64,000 nt of DNA, taken from contig NZ_JAKVIP010000006.1 of NCBI RefSeq assembly GCF_022601875.1, positions 62,001 to 126,000 on the forward strand, given 5' to 3'. A program made the translations under genes and the position numbers. The notes under the pieces are model-generated. The model was not told the origin of the DNA. It made no database searches and was given only the letters and a program-made list of their open reading frames with translations. Source of the DNA: Chryseobacterium sp. SSA4.19. GTDB lineage: Bacteria; Bacteroidota; Bacteroidia; Flavobacteriales; Weeksellaceae. Numbering within the stretch: position 1 is the first letter of the stretch; each line of letters opens with the position of its first letter. Positions 9,287-18,574 of the stretch are shown one piece after another.

Positions 9287-9480
9287 ATTTCCATCATTTT
9301 ATTATAATGATTTTTGCCGTTTATCTTTTCAAATAACAATTCAAAAGTTTTTAGTGCAACTTCTTTGGATTCATCGGATTTGCTATAACCATTATTTTCA
9401 AAAAAGAAATTTACTTTTTTAAGACTATTTGTTTCAATTGAATTTTTTATAAGTGGCGATTTGATTAAGTTTAATTCTTG
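9280..9480 (-). pseudogene. Orphan open frame, probable 3' remnant of an operon gene
   Basis: Between thg1 and the second RlaP gene a minus-strand frame reads 66 residues without a stop (starting QELNLIKSPLIKN, including 'KKVNFFFENNGYSKSDESKE' and 'ALKTFELLFEKINGKNHY', ending MMEIC). Its composition looks like a real helical protein, and its TAA overlaps the next ATG as in coupled genes. It is preceded directly by TGA TAA, and no ATG occurs until its last few codons. I read it as the decayed 3' end of a lost gene. A short protein from a non-ATG start is the alternative. Confidence 0.45.
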
Positions 9481-9563
9481 TTATCATGAGTTGAAGAGTG
9501 TTGTCAGATTAATAAATATAAGATGGTTATTTATAAAATAATTACAGCTTCCTGTAATTTCTA

Positions 9564-10322
9564 TTATTCTCTTAAAATCTCTTTCAAAAACCTTCTATAA
9601 TCTTCCCTTATCTTCAGGTCTCTTTCGACAAACAACTCATTTCTTAAACATTCAACTTTTTCCTGAGTCACAGGATTAAAGCCTGTTTTGCTAATCTCTT
9701 TATTATAAATTCCGACGCCACGTTTTTGCCATGACGGAAGTGCATTATAATTAATTCCGTACTGAAAGAGGAGTTCGTTTTTATCAGCCTGTGACAGTTT
9801 TTCAATCTTTCCCGTAGCTTGTGCAGCATTAAACCCGTTAATCCTTAACGTCCAGTAACAGTAAGCAGAAAGGGAATTTCGATGGGCATCTTCCTGCCTC
9901 CAGCAGAAATAATCCAGCAGCATTTTCTGATTCGGAAAAGCAATAGCCCGGCAGTCGAAAACACAGATTTCCTGAAACTGCAGACTGAAAAAAGCACTTG
10001 CTTCCCCTGCGAGAACAGAATTGAGTTTTCTTATTTTTCTGTTAAAAGTACGATTGTCTTTATCAGTTAACAAAGAAATTTCATCACTTTGGGTATAACC
10101 GTACAGAACCTTAAAACCGATATTAAAAATATGTTTTGTAGTATCAATCATCACCTGACTGAATTTCTCATCAAAGGGCTTTTCAAGTGAAAGTTTTTCC
10201 TTAGTGAGTTTAGTGAATCCTTTTCCGTCCAATCGTACAATAATGAAATTTTCCGGCAGTATGTACTGTTCCGAAAGACTTTCGTTTTTCCGCATTAATG
10301 CTTCAATTTCTTCAAATTTCAT
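9564..10322 (-). CDS. Thg1-like 3'-5' RNA polymerase (tRNA-His guanylyltransferase family)
   Basis: Thg1 and Thg1-like proteins add nucleotides to the 5' end of RNA, in the reverse direction to normal polymerases. Bacterial members repair 5'-truncated tRNAs. The catalytic palm is clear: 'IIVRLDGKGFTKLTKE' gives the first metal-binding Asp (32) and 'YTQSDEISLL' gives Asp80-Glu81. The family helix 'EDAHRNSLSAYCYWTLR' and 'PSWQKRGVGIY' follow. I start at ATG 10322; an upstream in-frame TTG is less likely. The gene overlaps the end of the kinase gene by 11 bases, so translation is probably coupled. Length (252 aa) is normal. The setting, with kinase, ATP-grasp and RlaP genes, points to RNA repair, not ordinary tRNA-His maturation. 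Confidence 0.92.
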   Translation of the reverse strand: MKFEEIEALMRKNESLSEQYILPENFIIVRLDGKGFTKLTKEKLSLEKPFDEKFSQVMIDTTKHIFNIGFKVLYGYTQSDEISLLTDKDNRTFNRKIRKLNSVLAGEASAFFSLQFQEICVFDCRAIAFPNQKMLLDYFCWRQEDAHRNSLSAYCYWTLRINGFNAAQATGKIEKLSQADKNELLFQYGINYNALPSWQKRGVGIYNKEISKTGFNPVTQEKVECLRNELFVERDLKIREDYRRFLKEILRE

Positions 10323-10746
10323 AACTGCTGATTTCAAATTTGCTATCTATAATTTTCACATTGAATATTGTATCAAAGCCTTCTGTAAATAAAGGTTTTT
10401 CCAATTCTTTATATTTTGCTTTTATACCAATTTCATTAATAGAATCCTTTCTGCTTTTATTCCTTTCAAGACAATCCTGAAGATTGTTTTCAAAATAATA
10501 ACCGATGATTTTATATTGGTTTCTTTGACTAAGATCTATATATTTCCTTCTGCTTTCTATTGTTATGTTGGTATTGTCAATTACCATTTTCGATTGGGTT
10601 TCAAAACAGTAATGAAGCAGCTTTCCTTCTTTATTTCGGGTATTTAGCAGATCCATACTGATTCTGATATGCGAATTGAAAAAAAGCTCCTTGTAAAAGG
10701 AACTTTTTCCGCTGGCAGGAATCCCTATGAAGATAATCATTTCCAT
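10312..10746 (-). CDS. Polynucleotide kinase-like P-loop protein
   Basis: A small P-loop kinase of 144 residues. The Walker A motif is at residues 8-15 ('GIPASGKSS'), followed by 'RISMDLLNTRN' and the T4-Pnk-like motif 'VIDNTNITIESRRKYIDL', where an Arg-containing helix follows the D-x-TN turn. A lid-like 'ERNKSRKDSINEIG' comes later. Proteins of this shape transfer phosphate from ATP to 5'-OH ends of RNA or DNA, preparing them for ligation. There is no phosphatase domain, unlike T4 Pnkp. I choose ATG 10746, four bases after the ATP-grasp stop. The tight spacing upstream and overlap downstream with thg1 put it inside one transcription unit. Confidence 0.85.
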   Translation of the reverse strand: MEMIIFIGIPASGKSSFYKELFFNSHIRISMDLLNTRNKEGKLLHYCFETQSKMVIDNTNITIESRRKYIDLSQRNQYKIIGYYFENNLQDCLERNKSRKDSINEIGIKAKYKELEKPLFTEGFDTIFNVKIIDSKFEISSYEI

Positions 10747-10750
10747 AATC

Positions 10751-11482
10751 CTAATTTTTAATACAGCTCTCCACAATTACTTCCAGTGCCTTTTTCGCAT
10801 CGCAGGCATATAAACCCGAACACCATGCGGGATTTGCCTCAATTAAAGCCCAGCCTTTTCCTCTAATGATTCCAAAGTCCAGAACGACAGCCTTAGGCAG
10901 CATTTCGGAATATTCTTGTATAAAACGGCTGAAAAAGATGAACATATTTTTTTCTTCGGTTGCGGAAAGCGCGCCGGTATCAAAAGTATTATTTCTCCAA
11001 TATAGGGAATGTGTTTGTATCTCGTTATTTAGAACGAAACATCGCACTTCAAGTTCCCATTCCACAACCTCTGAAGTAAAGACTGTGATTTCCGGATCCA
11101 GTGAATCAAAACCGTTGATGTTCTCAACTTTATCAAAAACTCCGGCTTTAAAACTTTTAAAATCGGAACATTTAATGAAAACATTTTCTTCATTTACAAA
11201 CTCCTTTAACTGTCCGTAAGAGATTTTTCGTTTTGTAAATTCCTCCGAAATTTTTGACAGCCAGTTGTCGCTGGGTTTTGTTAAGGTCAAACTGCATTGT
11301 TCTGCAACAATTTCCGCATAAATATCTTCGCCATAGACTGCAATAACATCTGCCCGGAATTCTTCGGGAATATTCCATTTTGCATTGAAACGGTTCAATT
11401 CGTAGTTTGAATTTATAGATGCTTTTTTCAGGACGTTGCTATCTTCCGTGTACATGGGGGAGAGGGCGACTATATTTTTCAT
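10751..11482 (-). CDS. ATP-grasp protein, R2K-like (predicted RNA ligase)
   Basis: The 243-residue protein has the C-terminal half of an ATP-grasp fold: 'VVEWELEVRCFVLNNEIQTH' supplies Glu and Arg, 'AVVLDFGIIRGKGWALIEAN' the metal-binding Asp and Glu-x-Asn, and 'PAWCSGLYACD' closes it. This layout resembles the R2K family (formerly DUF4343), which comparative genomics has proposed to contain RNA ligases because of its linkage to PNK and RlaP genes. I infer RNA-end joining here by context; the family could also ligate peptides or other acids. It begins 18 nt after the first RlaP gene and ends four bases before the kinase start. Confidence 0.8.
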   Translation of the reverse strand: MKNIVALSPMYTEDSNVLKKASINSNYELNRFNAKWNIPEEFRADVIAVYGEDIYAEIVAEQCSLTLTKPSDNWLSKISEEFTKRKISYGQLKEFVNEENVFIKCSDFKSFKAGVFDKVENINGFDSLDPEITVFTSEVVEWELEVRCFVLNNEIQTHSLYWRNNTFDTGALSATEEKNMFIFFSRFIQEYSEMLPKAVVLDFGIIRGKGWALIEANPAWCSGLYACDAKKALEVIVESCIKN

Positions 11483-11500
11483 AACGTTTATTTACATTTC

Positions 11501-12265
<765 letters not shown>

Positions 12266-12499
12266 CTACAAAATAAAAGATCGTATGCGCAATCATTTTA
12301 CGCAGGAACTTTTTCATTTCAAAATTATAAGGTGAAGCAGGAAAGAGTAAATAAAGGCAATGATGTATTGTTTGTATAGAATGGTCGGTAAAATCTGTTG
12401 AGGTAACCGCCTTTAAAATGCCGGAAATATATACGCAGATTGAATTTATAAATTTTTATCTTCTGAAAATACATGGTAAAACAATATAATACATAATGA

Positions 12500-13231
12500 A
12501 ACCTAATCTTTTATTCGTCAGTATTTGCAAAGTTTGACCTGGTAAAAATAATTCAGACCATTATAAAGCGGCTGAAAACCGGTTGTCAGTGGCGGGAACT
12601 TTCTATAAAAGACTATTTCGGGGAAGAAAAAATAAGCTGGCAGAATGTATATTATTATTTCAATAAATAGAGCAGGGACGGCAGCTTGAGGAATATTTGA
12701 GTCCATATTCTGAATCGTAACAGGAGATTGCAGGATGTCGTGTGTTCAACTCGATGGGAGCCAGACCCGGTGCAGAATGTGCGGAGAGTCAACGGGGTAC
12801 CAAAGCAGGAAATCTGCGAAAACCAGCAATATGATTTTTCTTTGCGACAATCGTGGTCAAATGCTTTCGATGGGAAATCCCAGAAGTGGAAATCATCACG
12901 ATTTATATGAAATAGAAGATATTATGGGCGAGATCATTGAAATTTTGTCTGAAGCGGAAATCTCCCATAAAGGTCTTTTTTTGAATGCAGATTCAGGATT
13001 TGACAGTGAAAATTTAAGACAGAAATTAGAAATGGAGGAAATAATGGGAAACATCAAACCTAATCCCAGAAATAGAAAAACAATAGATAATGATTCTTAT
13101 TTTGATGAAAAGCTGTACGAAAGCAGATTCAAAATAAAACAGACAAATGCATGGTTAGACGACTCCAAAGCTTTAATGATAAAATTTGAAACACTGAATA
13201 TTACCTGGAAAAGCATACGCTTTTTGGCGTT
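12500..13231 (+). pseudogene. IS5/IS4-superfamily transposase relic
   Basis: A DDE transposase can be read across several lesions. The N-terminal part (12500-12730) reads 'KFDLVKIIQTIIKRLKTG' and 'KDYFGEEKISWQNVYYYFNK', then TAG (12668-12670) and TGA (12698-12700), both where relatives usually carry Trp. A frame change follows before 12735. The rest, open from ATG 12735 to 13268, has 'VQLDGSQT' (first Asp), 'SGNHHDLYEI' and 'LNADSGFDSENLRQ' (second Asp). At the third acidic site it reads 'RFKIKQTNAWLD' where relatives have Glu before Arg-Thr. The IS256-type end starts at 13232, so the native C-terminus is cut and replaced. The element is dead. Confidence 0.85.
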
Positions 13232-13570
13232 GACACTATCCCATAATATGTGTAAGTTAAAAAGTTAGGACTTAGATTTTATAATCTGAGCCTTTCTTCA
13301 AAAATAAGCATAAATTGGTTGAGAAACAATACCCAATTCTGAATGGGCGTCGACCATTTTTTGGTAGCTTCTTTCAAAGCAAGATAACAGATTTCAGCAC
13401 AGCATCATCGGTAAGAAAAGACATTTTTTTTTGGTGTATTTTCGGATTTTACCGTTGAGATTTTCGATTAAGTTGGCGTATAAATGATTTTACGGATTTC
13501 TAAAGGAAACTCAAAAATACGGTCAATTCGGTGGTGTCTCATTAACTTGCACAGTTAGTGAGGCACTACC
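13232..13570. mobile_element. Internally deleted IS256-family copy (MITE-like)
   Basis: The 339-bp segment matches both ends of the element at 23156-24547 in the same orientation. From 13232 to about 13535 it follows the right terminal repeat and the 3' part of the transposase gene. It then jumps to the left terminal repeat and ends CACTACC at 13570. About 1.05 kb of transposase coding sequence is missing, so it cannot move by itself. No target duplication is visible at the flanks. It truncates the IS5-like transposase and forms the left edge of the secretion island. Confidence 0.85.
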
Positions 13571-13615
13571 TTGTACCTACACCACTACCTACGGTATAAA
13601 GCTAACTGCCGACTA

Positions 13616-14953
13616 TTATAATGGTTTACTATTTTTCTCTTCTTTTTTATCATCCATTTTTTCCTGATAAGAATTATCTTCTTTTTCAAATATATTTGTA
13701 ATCTTGGAAAACAATTTGGACAGTAAACTTCTTTTATTAGTAATAATCTCTGCCTGACCCACCATATTTTTGGAAAAAGCAAGAACATTTCCGGTATCAC
13801 TTCTTAGACCGGCAGGTAATTTTACTAGAATAAGATAATAATTTTGTGCCGGAATTAAAGAAATTGATTGTATTTTCCCTTCAAGTTTGCCATATTCCTG
13901 AAATGGAAATGAAGCTAACTTAACGGATACATTTTGTCCTACTTTTATTTTACCAGCACCAGCTGGAGGAACTAACAACTGAGCAATATACATATTGTTG
14001 TTTGGAAGGACGCTAAATATACTTTCTCCTTGCTTAATGAATTGATTTGAAGATATAAACTGCATCATATCGACAGTTCCGTCAATAGGCATTTTTATTA
14101 CATACTTAGATTCCCAAAAGTTGATATCCTGAAGCATTTGATTATAGGTACTTATCAATTTAAATTCCAAGTCTGATAAATTAAGGTTTTTCTCTGTGTT
14201 AATTACATGAATATTTGCTTTATTATCCGAGATATTGAAATTGTTTTCTACATCTTTAGCCTCATAGTTTTTAAGATTTTCACTTTCTCTCAAGTAATTT
14301 CGTTGTGAATTTTCATATTCAATCTTGGTAATTAGCCCTTTAGACATCAATAATGAATCCTCTTTATATCTGTTTTTAAGTAATTTGATCTCATTTCTTT
14401 TCACATTTTTAATTTCATTTCTTTTGGAAATCATTTCAAAATACTTTTTGTTTTGCTGATTCAATACCTGTTTCTTGGCATCATTTTCATTATATCCTTT
14501 TTCTTTTTCAATTCCGTATAAAGTATTTAAAAGATTAAAAAAAGGTTCTTCTAATTCTCCTAAATCAGCATTATAAGCAAAAGCCAAATGAGAGGATTTC
14601 AAAGCATATAAATTTTTTGAATAATTTAACAATAATATTTTTAAAGCCAATATATCATCTTCATCAGACGGATTTTCCATAATAGCAAGATATTCGCCTC
14701 TTTTAAGAAATTTGTGTGGAACAAATTTCTTGAAAATAATTTTACCATAGTTTTGGGAAAGTATCTCAATCGGTGGCTTTTCAGCGGTCACTCTAGCTTC
14801 TCCTATAACTATTTCCGGTGATTTTATTACCTGTAATAGAGTAACCGCTACTACTATTATTCCTACCAAGGAATAGAATAACAAAGAATTAAATTTTGGG
14901 AATTTGGAGATTGCATCATCAAATTCTTCAGAATAAACAGGTTTCTTACTCAT
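13616..14953 (-). CDS. HlyD-family periplasmic adaptor of the peptide exporter
   Basis: Adaptor that links the inner-membrane ABC exporter to the outer-membrane TolC channel. One transmembrane helix lies near residues 25-45 ('LLFYSLVGIIVVAVTLLQ'). A beta-barrel/lipoyl half follows ('IEILSQNYGKIIFKKFVPHK'), then a long helical hairpin (about residues 100-280, with 'KRNEIKLLKNRYKEDSLLM') and the returning lipoyl half ('IKMPIDGTVDMMQ'). A C-terminal barrel ('VKLASFPFQEYGKLEGKIQS') ends in a Lys/Glu-rich tail. The 445 residues are usual for bacteriocin-type adaptors of Bacteroidetes. It overlaps the exporter gene by 8 nt and is the last gene of the island operon, 46 nt from the IS copy. Confidence 0.92.
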   Translation of the reverse strand: MSKKPVYSEEFDDAISKFPKFNSLLFYSLVGIIVVAVTLLQVIKSPEIVIGEARVTAEKPPIEILSQNYGKIIFKKFVPHKFLKRGEYLAIMENPSDEDDILALKILLLNYSKNLYALKSSHLAFAYNADLGELEEPFFNLLNTLYGIEKEKGYNENDAKKQVLNQQNKKYFEMISKRNEIKNVKRNEIKLLKNRYKEDSLLMSKGLITKIEYENSQRNYLRESENLKNYEAKDVENNFNISDNKANIHVINTEKNLNLSDLEFKLISTYNQMLQDINFWESKYVIKMPIDGTVDMMQFISSNQFIKQGESIFSVLPNNNMYIAQLLVPPAGAGKIKVGQNVSVKLASFPFQEYGKLEGKIQSISLIPAQNYYLILVKLPAGLRSDTGNVLAFSKNMVGQAEIITNKRSLLSKLFSKITNIFEKEDNSYQEKMDDKKEEKNSKPL

Positions 14954-17141
14954 GGTTATCTAATATCATTTGGTTTTTAAACAATAGATAATATAGCCCT
15001 CTTTTACTGAGTAATTGTTCTTCATTACCCATCTCTACGATGTGCCCTTTATCCATAACTAAAATATTATCTGCTTTTTTAATTGTTGCTAATCTGTGAG
15101 CTATAATCACAACGGTTTTCCCTTCAAAAGAGTTATTGAGATTATTCACAATCATATTCTCATTAATTGAATCCAATGAATTTGTTGCTTCATCTAAAAA
15201 TAAAAACTGAGGGTCTTTATATAATGCTCTGGCAATCATTAATCGTTGTTTTTGGCCTTCACTCAGCCCTCTTCCGTTCTCACCCATCATGGTATTTATT
15301 CCCAAAGGCAATACATTGATATCGTTTAAAAGATTTACCTGTCTTAAAGTATCGTATAATTTTTCCTGATTGTAGTCGCTGCTCAAAACAATATTATCCT
15401 TAATAGATTCTTTGAAAGCTTCTGAGCCCTGATTAACCACCCCAATATTTTTTCTCCACTCACTGATATCAAGTGAATTCATGTTAATACTACCAATATA
15501 AAATTCTCCTGAAACCGGTACATATAATCTTGTTAAAATTTTCAGCAATGTCGTTTTACCACTTCCGCTAGCCCCTACAATAGCAGTAATTTTTCCTTTA
15601 GGAATAGTTAATGAAACATTATTTAATATATAATTTGAAGCATTGTTATATTTAAAATAAACATCTTTTAAAACAAGAGAACCATTTAAAGGAATGTCTC
15701 TTGAAGTTACATTTTCTTCCGTTTGCTCATCAGGCGTATTACTTGAATCATTTATCCGAATGAAACTGATAAATGCCATCTGGTATGAAGAAATAAACGA
15801 TGTTATTTCCGAGAGTGGACTTCTGAGTTGCCCCAATATATATTGAATGGCGATCAGCATACCTATAGTAATTTCACCTTCTATCACATAGTACACCGAA
15901 ACGAATGTAAGGACTACATCTGAAATTGTATTTATTAAATTGGCACCAAGAGTATCAATTTGATTAATTCGCAATACTTTTATACCTAAATAGTACAGTT
16001 TAACCTGAACTTTCTCCCATGACCATCTCTTACCCTGTTCATAATTATTATTTTTTATTTCCTGAATATGGGTCAACAGCTCCATCCAATGATTATTGTT
16101 TTTTGCTTTCAATGAAAAATAGTTCATATCAAGTTTTTTTCGAATATTCCAGAAAAACAGATCCCAGCTAACATAAATTATCCCTCCTAATAAGAAAATA
16201 ATAAACAAGGTAGGTTTATAAATAAAGAGAATCGTTCCGAATACAAGAATATTTAAAACTGCCAAAATAATACTAAAAGCAGAGTTCATAATAAAATTTT
16301 CCATCCTATCGTAATCGAGTGCCCGCTGAAAAATATCACCAGAAGATTTATTTTCAAAGTAATTAACAGGAAGTTTAAGCAGCTTTATAATAAAATTTGA
16401 TAAAATTGAAATTTTTATTCTTGATGAAATATGAATATTAATAGATTGTCTAATCCAACTTCCTATACTGATACTAACAATTAATACTATATTGGCAATC
16501 AAAAGTGTTGTAATGAAGCTAAAATCCTTAGAGGATACGCCCGTATCCACTATTGATTGTGTAATAAATGGGATAGCTGACTGAACCAATGTAAGTAAAA
16601 CCATTGTAGCCAAAAGCTGAAAAACCTGTGTTTTGTAGGGTAAAATATGGCTTAGAAAATAATTAAAAGCATATATTTTACTTGGATGTAATGACGGTTT
16701 TATTTCATTGAATTTATCCGTAGGTTCCAGTAATAATAACACTCCTTTTTTCGCATCATCTTTTTCATAGTTGAGCCATCCCTCCATAAATTCTTTGTGA
16801 GAATATTTTACCATTCCCAATTTAGGATCAGAAACGTATACTTTAGAAGCTGAGATATTATATAGAACAACGTAATGATTATTTCTCCAATGAGCTACAC
16901 ACGGAAGAGGAATATTATTTGCTAATTTTTCAAACTCTACCTTTACGGGTAAAGATTTCAGACCTAATCTTTCCGATGTTAGCCCCAACTCATACAAAGA
17001 AAGGCCTTCTTTAGATACAGATGATAAATCTCGAATATCTTGAATAGAAAAAAATTTTCCGTAATGTTTTGAAATGATTTGCAGACATGTTAAACCACAA
17101 TCTTTATTGTCAAGCTGTCTGTAATTAGGAAATTTTTTCAT
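14946..17141 (-). CDS. C39 peptidase-containing ABC exporter (PCAT)
   Basis: A bifunctional maturation and export ATPase. The N-terminal C39 cysteine peptidase has Gln9, Cys15 ('RQLDNKDCGLTC'), His89 ('NNHYVVLYN') and Asp105 ('VSDPKLG'), the set that cuts leader peptides after a double glycine. Six transmembrane helices follow (about residues 155-430). The nucleotide-binding domain has Walker A 'GASGSGKTTLL' (about residue 520), signature 'LSEGQKQRLMIARAL' (about 625) and Walker B 'FLFLDEATNSLDS'. Length 731 is standard. The likely substrates are the two GG-leader proteins upstream in the operon. It overlaps the preceding nucleotidyltransferase gene by 17 nt and the HlyD gene by 8 nt, so all three are translationally coupled. 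Confidence 0.96.
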   Translation of the reverse strand: MKKFPNYRQLDNKDCGLTCLQIISKHYGKFFSIQDIRDLSSVSKEGLSLYELGLTSERLGLKSLPVKVEFEKLANNIPLPCVAHWRNNHYVVLYNISASKVYVSDPKLGMVKYSHKEFMEGWLNYEKDDAKKGVLLLLEPTDKFNEIKPSLHPSKIYAFNYFLSHILPYKTQVFQLLATMVLLTLVQSAIPFITQSIVDTGVSSKDFSFITTLLIANIVLIVSISIGSWIRQSINIHISSRIKISILSNFIIKLLKLPVNYFENKSSGDIFQRALDYDRMENFIMNSAFSIILAVLNILVFGTILFIYKPTLFIIFLLGGIIYVSWDLFFWNIRKKLDMNYFSLKAKNNNHWMELLTHIQEIKNNNYEQGKRWSWEKVQVKLYYLGIKVLRINQIDTLGANLINTISDVVLTFVSVYYVIEGEITIGMLIAIQYILGQLRSPLSEITSFISSYQMAFISFIRINDSSNTPDEQTEENVTSRDIPLNGSLVLKDVYFKYNNASNYILNNVSLTIPKGKITAIVGASGSGKTTLLKILTRLYVPVSGEFYIGSINMNSLDISEWRKNIGVVNQGSEAFKESIKDNIVLSSDYNQEKLYDTLRQVNLLNDINVLPLGINTMMGENGRGLSEGQKQRLMIARALYKDPQFLFLDEATNSLDSINENMIVNNLNNSFEGKTVVIIAHRLATIKKADNILVMDKGHIVEMGNEEQLLSKRGLYYLLFKNQMILDNHE

Positions 17142-18561
17142 TGAATTTAAGGGTAATTGCGTAGATATAATATAGTTTCTCGTAATCCTTACTTAGGAAA
17201 ATACTTAACATTCTATCAATAATTTGTAAATGTACAATGGGATTAATTTTCTCCAAAGCGCTAAAGTCCATTAGTTCAGCTTGACTCAAAGTAAAACTTT
17301 GAAGTAATGTTTCTTCAATAGACTGATTTGCCTTTATGAATTTGTCGCCAATTTTTTGAATATTGCTATTCAAAAAATTGGATGTTTTTGCTTTTCCATC
17401 CATTTTTATTAAATAAAAATTATACAGATCATTATATGTGAATGCTGACGAATTAAAAAAAGATGTTACAATTTTGAATATAAATTCCTCTTTGGATAAG
17501 TATTTATTACAGTGGATAGCGTTGGTTAATGACAACATGAATTGATTAACTATATGTTCATTTGAGGAACCCATAAATTTTATTTCAGCACAACAAAAAA
17601 TATTATTGTAAGGAAACGTAAATGAATGATCTTTAAATAATATCTGTAAAAATTCTATCCACTCTTTTTTTTTAAAATCTATTAGACATCTGGAATTGTC
17701 AAAGACTATATAACAACCTTTTTTCTCCTGATTTTCATCATCAGCCTGGTAGACATAGAACTCAGCATTGGGTTGATATTTTTTAATTTTTATGATTATT
17801 TCAGTTATTTCGCCAAACTTAAATGTACTTTCTACGAAACAAAATACCCAATCCTGAGTATAGTCATCTAATATGAAATTATTTGAGTACTTTTTATCAA
17901 TAAAGACAGAATATTTTGAATTTAGCCAATCTACATTCGTTTTAAATTCAATAAAATTTTTACTTCTTAATGCATCAATAAGTTTTGACACCTCAATAGT
18001 CTGTATAGGAAATTCTTGAAAAAATATTTTATTCTTACTTTTCTCTGTTTTCAGGTATATCCCTTTATCAAGAAGAAAAAAATCTATAAATAACGAAACA
18101 ATTCTTGAAGCCTGCAGAAAATTTTTATTTGTCAAAGTTTTAGCTTTAATAATAGGCTCCATATAATCTTTAATTTTAAATCTGATTTCACTCAGATCAA
18201 AGCGGATTACATCTGCTGCAGAATCCGGGACATTACTCAAAACAAACTTTCTGATATGTGACAATTCCTTTGTTTCATCTCTAATTACGATTCCGGTCTT
18301 AAAAGCATGAGATAGGAAATTACCTTGTCTGAATTGTTTTGCAACGATGTTTAACACTTCTGTACTGTTAATTTTAATTGTATTAAACGGTAAACCGTTA
18401 AAGACAAAACTTTCGGTTGCGGAAAAAGAAAACTTTCGACTGATAAGTAATAAATCGATGTCATTGGCATGATTGCAATCGTCTTTATAACTACCGAATA
18501 AAATACAACCTTCCAACAACGGAAAGTAATGATCCAAAAATTGATCTATCTGTTGATACAT
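17125..18561 (-). CDS. Nucleotidyltransferase-domain protein in the exporter operon
   Basis: Residues 17-40 read 'EGCILFGSYKDDCNHANDID', a polymerase-beta-like nucleotidyltransferase motif with Gly23-Ser24 and Asp34/Asp36 as probable metal ligands. The remaining 430 residues are mostly helical with a few strands ('FGEITEIIIKIKKY', 'GCYIVFDNSRCLIDFK') and match no family I know. It may be a minimal nucleotidyltransferase fused to a large accessory region. It is cytosolic by its lack of signal or membrane segments. Its position between the exoprotein genes and the exporter, with a 17-nt overlap onto the latter, suggests it acts on the exported proteins before export (for example nucleotidylation) or regulates production. 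That is inference. Confidence 0.7.
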   Translation of the reverse strand: MYQQIDQFLDHYFPLLEGCILFGSYKDDCNHANDIDLLLISRKFSFSATESFVFNGLPFNTIKINSTEVLNIVAKQFRQGNFLSHAFKTGIVIRDETKELSHIRKFVLSNVPDSAADVIRFDLSEIRFKIKDYMEPIIKAKTLTNKNFLQASRIVSLFIDFFLLDKGIYLKTEKSKNKIFFQEFPIQTIEVSKLIDALRSKNFIEFKTNVDWLNSKYSVFIDKKYSNNFILDDYTQDWVFCFVESTFKFGEITEIIIKIKKYQPNAEFYVYQADDENQEKKGCYIVFDNSRCLIDFKKKEWIEFLQILFKDHSFTFPYNNIFCCAEIKFMGSSNEHIVNQFMLSLTNAIHCNKYLSKEEFIFKIVTSFFNSSAFTYNDLYNFYLIKMDGKAKTSNFLNSNIQKIGDKFIKANQSIEETLLQSFTLSQAELMDFSALEKINPIVHLQIIDRMLSIFLSKDYEKLYYIYAITLKFNEKIS

Positions 18562-18574
18562 TCTTTTGCTGATA

